From the NCBI RefSeq assembly GCF_001751365.1, contig NZ_LJGT01000036.1, forward strand, positions 372,001 through 436,000: 64,000 bases of DNA, given 5' to 3'. Positions 15,162 to 22,918 of the stretch are shown piece by piece (position 1 is the first letter of the stretch; every line of letters starts with the position of its first letter). Below the pieces are notes generated by a model. That model ran no database searches, was not told where the DNA came from, and saw nothing but the letters and a program-made list of their open reading frames with translations. The stretch comes from Streptomyces abyssalis. GTDB taxonomy: Bacteria; Actinomycetota; Actinomycetes; Streptomycetales; Streptomycetaceae. A program made the translations under genes and the position numbers.

Positions 15162-16676
15162 ATGGCCCAGGCACGGACAGCGGGCACGGCGGCCGGACCG
15201 GCGGGGCACGGCAGCGCGGGCAAGGGATTCCGCAGCGCCCGGCTGGGCTGGCCCGAGCTGCACCGCATTCCGCATCCGCCGCGCCGCGTACCGGTTCTGG
15301 GCGACGTGCTCGGTGCGAGCGTCCGCTCGCCGGTTCAGGACTCGATGCGCGTCGGGCGCCAACTGGGGCCGGTCTTCCGGCGCAAGGCGTTCAACAAGGA
15401 GATCGTCTTCGTGTGGGGCGCGGACCTCGCGGCCGAGCTCGCCGACGAGTCGCGCTTCGCCAAGCACGTCGGCCTCGGTGTCGCCAACCTCCGCCCACTC
15501 GCCGGCGACGGCCTCTTCACGGCCTACAACCACGAGCCCAACTGGCAACTCGCGCACGACATACTCGCGCCCGGCTTCAGCCGTGCGGCCATGGAGGGCT
15601 ATCACCCGCTGATGCTCGACGTGGCCCGGCAGCTCACCGCCTTCTGGGACGAGCGCAGCCACGCCGGGGAAGCGGTCGACGTTCCGGGCGACATGACGAA
15701 GCTGACCCTGGAGACCATCGCGCGCACCGGGTTCGGGCACGACTTCGGCTCCTTCGAACGCTCACGGCCGCACCCGTTCGTGACGGCCATGGTCGGAGCG
15801 CTCTCGTACGCGCAGCGCCGCAACACCGCCCCTCCGCTGCTGGGCCCGCTGATGCAGCGCGGCGCCGCGAAGCGGGACAAGGCCGACCGCGCCTACCTCG
15901 ACAGCACCGTCGACCAGGTCGTCGAGGCCCGGCGCGGCAGCGACGGCACCGGCGCGCGCGGCGATCTCCTGGACCGCATGCTGGAGACCGCCCACCCGGA
16001 CACGGGCGAGCGTCTCTCGCCGCGGAACATCCGCCGCCAGGTCGTCACCTTCCTCGTCGCCGGGCACGAAACGACCTCCGGGGCACTCTCGTTCGCCCTC
16101 CACTACCTCTCGCGGAACCCCGCCGTGCTGCGGCGTGCGCAGGCCGAGGTGGAGCAGGTCTGGGGCGGCACCGAGGAACCCGCGTACGAGCAGGTCGCGC
16201 GGCTGCGGTACGTACGCCGTGTGCTGGACGAGTCGCTCCGGCTGTGGCCGACCGCTCCTGCCTTCTCCCGGGAGGCGCTGCGGGCGACGACGCTCGGCGG
16301 TCTCCACCCGATGCACAAGGGCGCCTGGGCGCTCGTACTGATCATGCTGCTGCACCGGGACCCGGCCGCATGGGGCGAGGACGCGGAGACCTTCGACCCC
16401 GACCGCTTCGAGCCGAAGGCGGTGCGTGCCCGGCCGCCGCACGTGTTCAAGCCGTTCGGTACGGGCGCACGTGCCTGCATCGGGCGGCAGTTCGCGCTGC
16501 ACGAGGCGACCCTCGTTCTCGGGCTGCTGCTCCGGCGCTACGACTTCCGGGCGGACCCGGACTACCGGCTGGAGGTCTCCGAGCGGCTCACCCTGATGCC
16601 GCGCGGCCTCCGGCTGCATCTCACCCGGCGTACCCACTCGCCGCAGGCGCGGACGCCGGCCGCGGCCCGCGGCTGA
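15162..16676 (+). CDS. Cytochrome P450, CYP102-like heme domain (stand-alone)
   Basis: 504 aa. Diagnostic P450 features: I-helix FLVAGHETTSGAL (298-309), ExxR as E357-S-L-R360 and the heme loop FKPFGTGARACIG (429-441) with ligand Cys439. The sequences AGDGLFTAYNHEPNW, HDILAPGFS and the heme loop are like the P450 BM3 (CYP102) class of fatty-acid hydroxylases, but the reductase domain found in BM3 is absent, so it needs separate redox partners. The ATG at 15162 is chosen over the upstream frame. No ferredoxin or ferredoxin reductase gene is visible nearby. Probably a subterminal fatty-acid hydroxylase or epoxidase, controlled by the divergent TetR. Confidence 0.9.
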   Translation: MAQARTAGTAAGPAGHGSAGKGFRSARLGWPELHRIPHPPRRVPVLGDVLGASVRSPVQDSMRVGRQLGPVFRRKAFNKEIVFVWGADLAAELADESRFAKHVGLGVANLRPLAGDGLFTAYNHEPNWQLAHDILAPGFSRAAMEGYHPLMLDVARQLTAFWDERSHAGEAVDVPGDMTKLTLETIARTGFGHDFGSFERSRPHPFVTAMVGALSYAQRRNTAPPLLGPLMQRGAAKRDKADRAYLDSTVDQVVEARRGSDGTGARGDLLDRMLETAHPDTGERLSPRNIRRQVVTFLVAGHETTSGALSFALHYLSRNPAVLRRAQAEVEQVWGGTEEPAYEQVARLRYVRRVLDESLRLWPTAPAFSREALRATTLGGLHPMHKGAWALVLIMLLHRDPAAWGEDAETFDPDRFEPKAVRARPPHVFKPFGTGARACIGRQFALHEATLVLGLLLRRYDFRADPDYRLEVSERLTLMPRGLRLHLTRRTHSPQARTPAAARG

Positions 16677-16744
16677 CGCGCAACGCGTCGCGTTCGCGCC
16701 CCTGTTCAGGTTCGGTGGCCGCCCGGCCCGCTTCCGGGCACTGC

Positions 16745-17974
16745 TCAACTGCCCTGTACGGCGGGCGAGTCGGCGGTCAGCGGCGTGTCCCAGTCCAGCT
16801 GCCGCGCCAGTTCACCGTCGGAGGTGGCGGCGGAGGCTGAAGAAGGCGCGGGCGCTCCGGTGCGGCTCTTCCACTTCGCCCGGTAGCCCTCCAGCGTCCG
16901 CTGCAGACGGCTGGGAGCCCGACGGGGCGTCAGCCGGGCGCTGTCGACGATGTTGCGCTCGACGCGCGGCCTGCGGAGCCTCTCGTACCGCTCCAGCGCC
17001 GAGCGCGTATCGGGGGCGTCGCGCAGCGACTTGGCGAGCACCACCGCGTCCTCCAGGGCCATCGACGCGCCCTGGCCGGTCGCCGGGGAGGCGGCGTGCG
17101 CGGCGTCGCCGATGAGGAGCATGCGCTCCGTACGCCACCGCGTGACGGTCGACAGGTCGCGGGCGTTCGTCACCATGAGCCTGCCGTCGGTCGCCGCGAC
17201 GATGTCCGCGGCGGGTGTCGCGTCGGGCCGCAGCAGCGGCAGGAGCCGCTCACGCCACCGGGCCGGCGTGGTCTCCGCGATCTCGGCGTCGCTCAGCTCC
17301 TCCGCCGACACGCGGGCGAACCAGAAGGTCTCCCCGCCGGGAGAGACCGCATAGCCCATGGCGGCCGTGCTGCCCCGCAGCATCTCGATGCGTCCGGGTT
17401 CGTTCGGGGGCGTGGCCTCGGTGGTGTAGCCGTAGAAGACACGCTGTCCCGCATAGCGCGGCCGTGTTGCCTCCGGGTCGGTCAACGGCCGTACGACGGA
17501 GTGGATTCCGTCGGCGCCGAGCAGCAGATCGCCGCGCGCCGTGCTGCCGTCGGCGAACCCCGCCGTGACGCCGGCCTCGTCCTCGGTCGCCGTCACGAAC
17601 CGTTGGCCGTGCCTGACGTCGATTCCGCGGCGTACCGCCTCCTCCCGCAGTACGGCGCAGAGTTCGGCCCGGCGCAGACAGCGGAAGCGCCGCAGCGGGT
17701 CGCCCGTCTCACCGAGCGGGACGGTGGAGACCACGGAACCGGTGTCGCCGGTCAGACGCATCGCCGTCAGTTCGAAGCCCGCGCGGGCCACGGCCTCGGC
17801 GGCGCCGAACTGCGCCAGGGCGAGCATGCCGTTGCTCGCGAGGGTCAGGAAGGCACCGATGTCCGCGCCGCTGTCCGGATGGGCCTCGTGCACGCTGACC
17901 TGGGCGCCCGCCTTGTCCAGGGCCAGCGCCGCGGCGGTTCCGGCGATGCCGCCACCGATGATCAGGATCCGCAT
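16745..17974 (-). CDS. FAD-dependent monooxygenase (class A flavoprotein hydroxylase)
   Basis: 409 aa from the ATG at 17974, which has GAGGG about 9 nt upstream. An ATG five codons earlier (17989) lacks this. The three fingerprints of p-hydroxybenzoate hydroxylase-like enzymes are present: the ADP-binding GGGIAGTAAALALDKAG at the N-terminus, the DG motif LLLGADGIHSVVRP, and the GD motif LLIGDAAHAASPATGQG. These enzymes use NAD(P)H and O2 to hydroxylate aromatic or polyketide substrates. It is monocistronic, tail-to-tail with the P450, and no biosynthetic genes surround it, so the substrate is unknown. The C-terminal 70 residues are basic and Ser/Ala-rich. Confidence 0.88.
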   Translation of the reverse strand: MRILIIGGGIAGTAAALALDKAGAQVSVHEAHPDSGADIGAFLTLASNGMLALAQFGAAEAVARAGFELTAMRLTGDTGSVVSTVPLGETGDPLRRFRCLRRAELCAVLREEAVRRGIDVRHGQRFVTATEDEAGVTAGFADGSTARGDLLLGADGIHSVVRPLTDPEATRPRYAGQRVFYGYTTEATPPNEPGRIEMLRGSTAAMGYAVSPGGETFWFARVSAEELSDAEIAETTPARWRERLLPLLRPDATPAADIVAATDGRLMVTNARDLSTVTRWRTERMLLIGDAAHAASPATGQGASMALEDAVVLAKSLRDAPDTRSALERYERLRRPRVERNIVDSARLTPRRAPSRLQRTLEGYRAKWKSRTGAPAPSSASAATSDGELARQLDWDTPLTADSPAVQGS

Positions 17975-18506
17975 CTTCGAAGCCCTCATTCGCTGGTCGG
18001 TGCGCCGGCTGCGGCGGCCCGTCGACGAGTCGTCTGCGCGGACGGGACTCTCCCGCACCGCTGATGGCCGCACCGTCATGCCGCCCGGGTGAACGGTACC
18101 CGCTTCCCGGACTCGGCATCCGGGGGCGCACGCGGCTGCGCCGCCGGCGCCCGTTCGGCGTCCATGCATCGGTGCCGGAGAGCCGGCTGATCTGGTCGGG
18201 CCGGTATATCAGGGTGCCGCGGCGCACGGGCGGTCGTTCTGTCACGGGGACGAGGCCGAGGTTCGCGCGGCCGGCCGTCCGGAGAGTGCGCGCGAGGCGG
18301 GGGCGCCCGGGAACCTCTCGGGTCGCCCGCCGGACAACCGGACAGGGCTCCGCAGCAGCGGGCGGGGGGGCGTTGGGCCGGGTGCGCCGGGGCGGCCGAC
18401 GGGAGGCGCCGCGTGCGGGCGCCGCCGACGGGTCGCCCGCTCCCGGACCGGCTTCGCAGGCCGCAGCAGAAGCCGCTCCGGGAGCGGGGCCCTTCGCTGG
18501 GCCGGT

Positions 18507-18562
18507 CAGGTCCTGTCCGGGTGGTCTTCTCGTGCCCGCGAAGACCACCCGGACAGGACCTG
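18507..18562. repeat. Large hairpin with 23-bp perfect arms
   Basis: Arms 18507-18529 and 18540-18562 are exact reverse complements (beginning CAGGTCCTGTCCGGG) around a 10-nt loop. A further 6-bp pair flanks it (CTTCGC 18492-18497 with GCGAAG 18571-18576). It lies 350 bp before the DUF397 start, between divergent genes, so it does not terminate an annotated transcript. Could be a MITE-like remnant, a small-RNA terminator or an insulating terminator. Confidence 0.85.
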
Positions 18563-18642
18563 GCGCTTGGGCGAAGCCGCACTCCCCGCTGTGCGACCCC
18601 GCACCCCCCAAGCCCGGCCCTTCCCCGGCAGGTTGACGGACG

Positions 18643-18664
18643 GAACACCGGGCACCCGGTGTTC
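18643..18664. promoter_or_regulatory. Inverted repeat GAACACCGGG-CA-CCCGGTGTTC next to a -35-like TTGACA
   Basis: Perfect 10-bp arms with a 2-bp centre. TTGACA begins 10 bp further downstream (18674-18679). The combination looks like an operator next to a vegetative promoter reading toward the DUF397 gene at 18915. No clear -10 box is seen at the right distance, so this is tentative. Confidence 0.5.
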
Positions 18665-18914
18665 AGCATCACGTTGACACTATGTCGTTGTGGGCTTCAA
18701 GCCGCAAGCATCGTTCTGATAATTTCAAAGCAAGTCGCAAGGAAAACGCTTGTGTTGACGCTCACACAGCTGCCCCGTCGGTCTGCCGGGGCCGGCACCC
18801 GTGTGCGGACGTTCGTCTGGAAGCGCTCACATGTGTCTCGTTGCCGGCCGCACCACTGCGTACGTGCTCTCGACCGCGCACGTACCCGATCAACCTGCGT
18901 AAGGAGTTCGGAAG

Positions 18915-19181
18915 ATGAACCCTGATGCTGTAACCGGCCCTGACACCGGCAGCCTCCGTAACGGGATGTCCGCACGCGAACTGGGCGCCGAAGGCTGGCA
19001 CAAGCCCTGGAGCGGGCAGAACGGCGGCGCCTGCGTCGAGGCGAAGAAGCTTCCCGACGGCCGGGTGGCGCTGCGCCAGTCGACCGACCCCGAGGGGCCC
19101 GTGCTGCTCTACACCCCGGAAGAGATCACCGCGTTCATCGAGGGGGCCAAGGCAGGGGCTGCCGACTTCCTCACGGCCTGA
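18915..19181 (+). CDS. DUF397 domain protein (orphan)
   Basis: 88 aa. The core matches DUF397: ELGAEGWHKPWSGQNGGACVEA, then LPDGRVALRQSTDPEGPVLLY, TPEEITAFIEGAKAGAADF. The ribosome binding site AAGGAG lies 9 nt before the ATG at 18915. DUF397 proteins normally sit directly beside an XRE/DUF5753 regulator and some act as its antitoxin-like or antagonist partner in Streptomyces differentiation. Here there is no XRE neighbour. The nearest is 16 kb away. The gene has an unusually long, lower-GC leader with two inverted repeats, suggesting tight regulation by a distant regulator. Confidence 0.9.
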   Translation: MNPDAVTGPDTGSLRNGMSARELGAEGWHKPWSGQNGGACVEAKKLPDGRVALRQSTDPEGPVLLYTPEEITAFIEGAKAGAADFLTA

Positions 19182-19303
19182 GACGGCACGGTGCCGCCCG
19201 GCGGCACCCCGTCGTGACCCGATCAGAAGGCAGGCCGGGTGCGGGAGTTGTGCCCGTACTCCGGCTTGCCCTGGAGCGCACTCCAATTCGTACCGTTCGC
19301 TCC

Positions 19304-20311
19304 ATGACCACATCCGCAGCCACACCATCCACGGGACCCACCCCTCAGCGCGGTATCGCCTCGGGCTTCGGAGCCCGCACCACCGCGGCCGAGGTCCTGC
19401 ACGGCATCGACCTGTCCGGGAAGCTCGCGCTCGTCACCGGCGGCTACTCGGGCCTGGGCCTGGAGACGACGCGTGCCCTCGCCGAGGCGGGCGCCCGTGT
19501 CGTCGTTCCCGCCCGGCGGCCCGACGCGGCACGGGAGGCGCTCACAGCGGTCCCCGGCACCGAGGTGGACACGCTCGACCTCGGTGACCTCGGCAGCGTC
19601 CGGGCGTTCACCGGCCGGTTCCTCGCCACGGACCGCGGCATCGACATCATGATCAACAGCGCGGCGGTGATGGCCTGCCCGGAGACGCGGGTGGGGCCGG
19701 GCTGGGAGGCCCAGTTCGCGACCAACCACCTCGGTCACCACGCGCTGGTCAACGGGCTCTGGCCGGCGCTCGCGCGGGACGGCGGCGCGCGTGTCGTCTC
19801 CGTTTCCTCGGCGGGCCACCGCCGTTCCGCGATCCGCTGGGACGACATCCACTTCGAGCAGGGCTACGACAAGTGGGCCGCGTACGGTCAGGCGAAGACC
19901 GCGAACGCCCTCTTCGCCGTCGAACTGGACGCGCGCGGCCGCGAGTCGGGCGTCCGTGCCTTCTCGCTGCACCCGGGGGGCATCCTCACCCCGCTCCAAC
20001 GCCACCTGCCCACCGAGGAGATGGTCGCGTTCGGGTGGATCGACGAGGACGGCAATCCCCTGCAGCCGTCCTTCAAGACCCCCGAGCAGGGCGCGGCGAC
20101 GCAGGTGTGGGCGGCGACTTCCCCGCAGCTGGAGGGCATGGGCGGCGTCTACTGCGAGGACTGCGACATCGCTCCGCAAGTGCCCGACGGGCAGAACTCC
20201 GGCCCCGGCGTACGTGAGTACACGACGGACCCGGAGCAGGCGGCGCGGCTCTGGGCGCTGTCGGCCGGACTGACCGGTCTCGACGCGTTCGCGGGGAAGT
20301 CCGGGGCCTGA
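19304..20311 (+). CDS. Short-chain dehydrogenase/reductase (SDR)
   Basis: 335 aa. Rossmann motif TGGYSGLGLETTRALAEAG (cofactor G-x3-G-x-G variant), the N-S-A-A-V motif in place of NNAG, catalytic Ser in VVSVSSAGHRR and Y-G-Q-A-K (YxxxK) are all present. The longer C-terminus containing YCEDCDIAP is typical of the WWOX/retinol dehydrogenase-like SDR group, frequent in actinobacteria. The start at 19304 (MTTSAATPST) is chosen because the upstream 30 residues look non-conserved. The nearest gene is the DUF397 ORF 122 nt upstream, and there is no metabolic context to suggest a substrate. Confidence 0.88.
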   Translation: MTTSAATPSTGPTPQRGIASGFGARTTAAEVLHGIDLSGKLALVTGGYSGLGLETTRALAEAGARVVVPARRPDAAREALTAVPGTEVDTLDLGDLGSVRAFTGRFLATDRGIDIMINSAAVMACPETRVGPGWEAQFATNHLGHHALVNGLWPALARDGGARVVSVSSAGHRRSAIRWDDIHFEQGYDKWAAYGQAKTANALFAVELDARGRESGVRAFSLHPGGILTPLQRHLPTEEMVAFGWIDEDGNPLQPSFKTPEQGAATQVWAATSPQLEGMGGVYCEDCDIAPQVPDGQNSGPGVREYTTDPEQAARLWALSAGLTGLDAFAGKSGA

Positions 20312-20527
20312 GGGCGGGCGGCGGCGCCGGCCAGGACGTCCGGCGCCGCGGGCCGAGAGCCCGAGCGGCGCGTAACCGGATGCCGCCACCGGCACCCGCA
20401 TGGCGCAGGCGGCCGCATTTCCTTCGGCTGACACGACGTCCGGCCCGGCCCGTGAGCCGGCGGTCTCCGGCGAGCCCGGTGTGCCGTGAGCGATCCGGTG
20501 CGGGAGCCGCCCGGCACAGGGAGGACC

Positions 20528-20555
20528 TGTCGCACCGTCAGCTGACGGTGCGACA
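20528..20555. terminator. 28-bp perfect palindrome, candidate terminator or operator
   Basis: TGTCGCACCGTCAG is directly followed by its exact reverse complement. It lies 217 nt after the SDR stop. As RNA it gives about a 12-bp stem with a 4-nt loop. As DNA it could be a dimeric operator. The two possibilities cannot be separated from sequence. Confidence 0.5.
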
Positions 20556-20732
20556 ACCTGCGCTTTCAGTGGGCCGACCACAGGAGGCGGGGCCCGGTTC
20601 GCTCTGCTACAGGTGATTTCGTGGTCCGCGTTTCTTTCAGAACTCCGAGAAAGTCAGAACGCGTTGCCCCGATGGGGTTGTCGCGTTCATGGCGTACTGC
20701 CTTTACTGGCGGGGCGCGGAATCCGATTTCAG

Positions 20733-20772
20733 CCCGTGCGGGGGACGGCAGGTCTGCCGCTCCCCGCACGGG
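20733..20772 (+). promoter_or_regulatory. Two-tier hairpin in the amidase 5' leader
   Basis: CCCGTGCGGGG (20733-20743) pairs with 20762-20772, and an inner CGGCAG (20746-20751) pairs with CTGCCG (20754-20759) around a GT loop. The structure ends 70 nt before the amidase ATG. It could be an attenuator, an mRNA-stabilising element or a terminator of an upstream transcript. Confidence 0.5.
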
Positions 20773-20842
20773 TCCCCCCACGCATCGGTGCCCGAACTCC
20801 GAGCGCGGGAGTCATTCCTTCCCACTCCCGAAGGAGACCGAG

Positions 20843-21952
20843 ATGGCTGCACATCCAGGCTTCGACCGTCGCGCGCTGCTCCGCGGTGGTGTGGCTGCCA
20901 CGGCCGCCGGTGCGATCGGCCTGGGCGCCGCCGGCACCGCGCACGCCGCCGCCCCGGCCGCAGCGGCGGCCCGCCCGCTCCGGAAGTCCCGCGCCAAGGC
21001 CGCAGAACCGCGTATCTACACCACCGAGGAGTGGGGCGCACGGCCGCCCTCGGGTGAGATCGTCATCGAGGACCACGTACCGACCTTCATCGTCGTGCAC
21101 CACACCGCCGAGCCGGGCAACAGCGAGGACTACTCGCTTGAGCACGCGAAGAAGATCTGCCGGGACATCCAGAACCACCACATGGACGGCAACGGCTGGT
21201 CCGACAGCGGCCAGCAGTTCACCAACTCCCGCGGGGGATTCCCCCTGGAGGGCCGCCACCAGAGCCTGTCCGTCGTCCGCGGCGGCACGCAGCACGTGCA
21301 GGGCGCCAACGTCGGCGGCCACAACAGTGAGGTCATCGGGATCGAGAACGAGGGCCTGTACACCGACGTCGACGTGCCGGTGGCGCTGTGGAATTCGCTC
21401 GTCCAGCTCGTCGCGTGGATCGCGGCCCAGTACGGCACGCAGCTGCAGAACATCCAGGGCCACCGGGACTTCAACTCGACCGAGTGCCCCGGCGACGTCC
21501 TCTACGGACGCCTGCAGGAGCTGCGCGACGCGGTCGGCGGCGTCCTCGGCGTCCCCGCCCCCTCCGAGGACGACGTGCTGACCTGGCCGCTGCTGAAGCC
21601 CGGGTCCGCCGGCGCGGACGTGCGCGCCGCCCAGCATCTGCTGCGCGGCAAGGGCTACCGGGTGCCGGTCGACGGCATCTTCGGTGCGTCGACCAGGCGG
21701 GCCGTGGCCGAACTGGCAGACCGGCACGGCGTCAAGCGCCACACCTGCTCGGCCGCGTACCACTGCAAGGACGACGAGACCGGCTACCTCGGCTCCGACA
21801 TCTGGCCCCTGATCACCCCCTCGTCGCGCGCCGCGGGCGGCGACGACGCGGACGACGCCGTCAATGCGCTGCTGCGCAAGAACCGGCGCCGTGCCCGGGT
21901 CGCGTCCTCGGGGAAGCTCACCCAGTCCGACTGGAAACGGCTGCTGTCCTGA
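20843..21952 (+). CDS. Tat-exported N-acetylmuramoyl-L-alanine amidase with peptidoglycan-binding domain
   Basis: 369 aa with GAAGGAG before the ATG. The N-terminus carries a Tat signal (DRRALLRGG, res 8-16, then a hydrophobic stretch and AHA at 33-35). Residues 55-235 are a PGRP/Amidase_2 domain: EEWGARPPSG, HH at 86-87, GHNSEVIGIENEG and GHRDFNSTECPGD, giving the Zn2+ ligands His86 or 87, His207 and Cys215. A PG_binding_1 domain follows (about 250-292, AQHLLRGKGYRVPVDGIFG). The enzyme cleaves the lactyl-amide bond between muramic acid and the stem peptide in the cell wall. It is a single-gene unit ended by a strong terminator at 21968-22011. Confidence 0.92.
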   Translation: MAAHPGFDRRALLRGGVAATAAGAIGLGAAGTAHAAAPAAAAARPLRKSRAKAAEPRIYTTEEWGARPPSGEIVIEDHVPTFIVVHHTAEPGNSEDYSLEHAKKICRDIQNHHMDGNGWSDSGQQFTNSRGGFPLEGRHQSLSVVRGGTQHVQGANVGGHNSEVIGIENEGLYTDVDVPVALWNSLVQLVAWIAAQYGTQLQNIQGHRDFNSTECPGDVLYGRLQELRDAVGGVLGVPAPSEDDVLTWPLLKPGSAGADVRAAQHLLRGKGYRVPVDGIFGASTRRAVAELADRHGVKRHTCSAAYHCKDDETGYLGSDIWPLITPSSRAAGGDDADDAVNALLRKNRRRARVASSGKLTQSDWKRLLS

Positions 21953-21967
21953 CGCGGCAGCCCTGAC

Positions 21968-22011
21968 GCGAGGGATGCGGCCGGGTCGCGCTCCCCGGCC
22001 GCATCCCTCGC
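21968..22011. terminator. 18-bp perfect-stem hairpin after the amidase
   Basis: GCGAGGGATGCGGCCGGG (21968-21985) pairs exactly with 21994-22011 around an 8-nt loop, followed by a T/C-rich stretch. It begins 15 nt after the amidase stop and is a convincing intrinsic terminator. Confidence 0.85.
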
Positions 22012-22047
22012 TCTTTCCTCCGCCTCGGGGTCTGCGATGCTGGTCCG

Positions 22048-22812
22048 GTGCCGCAGACGCCCCGGGAACCGCTGCCCGTCACTCCCGACCCGCCGGTCTC
22101 CACGTCGCCGCCGCTGCTCACCCAGTCCTGGCTCGACCTGGCCTTCGTGCACTGGGCGGCCGACCCGGCGGACGTCGCGCCGCTGCTGCCGCCGGGCACC
22201 GTGCCGGACGTGCTGCACGGCAGCACGTACGTCGGCCTCGTCGCCTTCCGCATGCACCGCGTGGGCTGGTTCCGCCTGCCGGGCATCCCGTATCTCGGCA
22301 GCTTTCCCGAGACGAACGTACGGCTGTACTCGGTGGACCGACTCGGGCGCCGGGGCGTGGTCTTCCGGTCGCTCGACGCGGCACGCCTGATACCCGTCAC
22401 GGTGGCACTCGCCGCGTTCCGCATGCCCTACAGGTGGTCGCGCATGTCGGTGCGCAGGGACGGCGCGGCCATCACGTACACCAGCAGCCGGCGGTGGCCG
22501 GGGCCGCGGGGCGCGCGCTGCCGGATGACCGTACGGACCGGTGAGCCGGTCCAGGAGCCCACTGAGCTCGAACACTTTCTGACAGCCCGCTGGGGCATGC
22601 ACAACACCTTCTTCAACCGGGCGGTGTATCTGCCCAACGACCATCCCCGCTGGCCGCTGCACCGGGCCGAACTGACCGAGTGCGACGAGGACTTGGTGAC
22701 GGCGGCGGGGCTGCCCGCTCCGGCCGGCGGGCCCGTCAGCGTGCTGTACTCGCCGGGTGTGCCCGTACGGTTCACGCGCCCCGCCCGCCCGGCGGGGGTA
22801 CCGACTCCCTGA
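22048..22812 (+). CDS. DUF2071 (YqjF-like) protein
   Basis: 254 aa from a GTG. DUF2071 hallmarks are visible: QSWLDLAFVHWAADPADVAPLLPPGT at the N-terminus (cited partly), TYVGLVAFRMHRVG, YLGSFPETNVRLYSVD, GVVFRSLDAARLIPV and the C-terminal RWGMHNTFFNRAVYLPNDHPRWPL. The fold resembles acetoacetate decarboxylase, but no activity is established for the family. It is monocistronic, just after the amidase terminator, and convergent with the GntR/UTRA gene on the minus strand. Confidence 0.88.
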   Translation: MPQTPREPLPVTPDPPVSTSPPLLTQSWLDLAFVHWAADPADVAPLLPPGTVPDVLHGSTYVGLVAFRMHRVGWFRLPGIPYLGSFPETNVRLYSVDRLGRRGVVFRSLDAARLIPVTVALAAFRMPYRWSRMSVRRDGAAITYTSSRRWPGPRGARCRMTVRTGEPVQEPTELEHFLTARWGMHNTFFNRAVYLPNDHPRWPLHRAELTECDEDLVTAAGLPAPAGGPVSVLYSPGVPVRFTRPARPAGVPTP

Positions 22813-22918
22813 ACCGGCGCTCCGCCACGGCTTTCTGCACCGGCTCTCCGGACCGCTTCTGCCCCGGCTCCGCCTGCCGCCGCCCCGTCACCTGCCGCCG
22901 CGCGCGCCGGAACGCCTC

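Larger units (their letters stand above)
17975..18914. other. 940-bp gene-free interval between divergent genes
   Basis: No convincing gene: open frames here are Arg/Gly/Pro-rich shadows without family features. It contains a 23-bp perfect hairpin (18507-18562), a 22-bp inverted repeat (18643-18664) just upstream of a TTGACA (18674-18679), and a second TTGACG near 18754. The last 250 bp are clearly less GC-rich and form the leader and promoter region of the DUF397 gene. Confidence 0.7.
20312..20842. other. 531-bp intergenic region upstream of the amidase
   Basis: No gene is supported. It holds a 28-bp perfect palindrome (20528-20555) and a long two-tier hairpin (20733-20772) within the probable 5' leader of the exported amidase. 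The stretch 20590-20700 is less GC-rich and includes GTTTCTTTCAG repeated as a loose inverted repeat with GAGAAAG, the most promoter-like part. Confidence 0.65.

Noticed and set aside
18507-18562. Large inverted repeat as ends of an insertion sequence
   Set aside because: The arms are only 10 bp apart with no transposase or target duplication visible. At most a MITE-like relic or a terminator hairpin.
18064-18636. A 190-aa ORF in the long intergenic region
   Set aside because: Arg/Gly/Pro/Ala-rich sequence with no domain, no ribosome binding site, and it runs through the 23-bp inverted repeat. Typical GC-driven noise.
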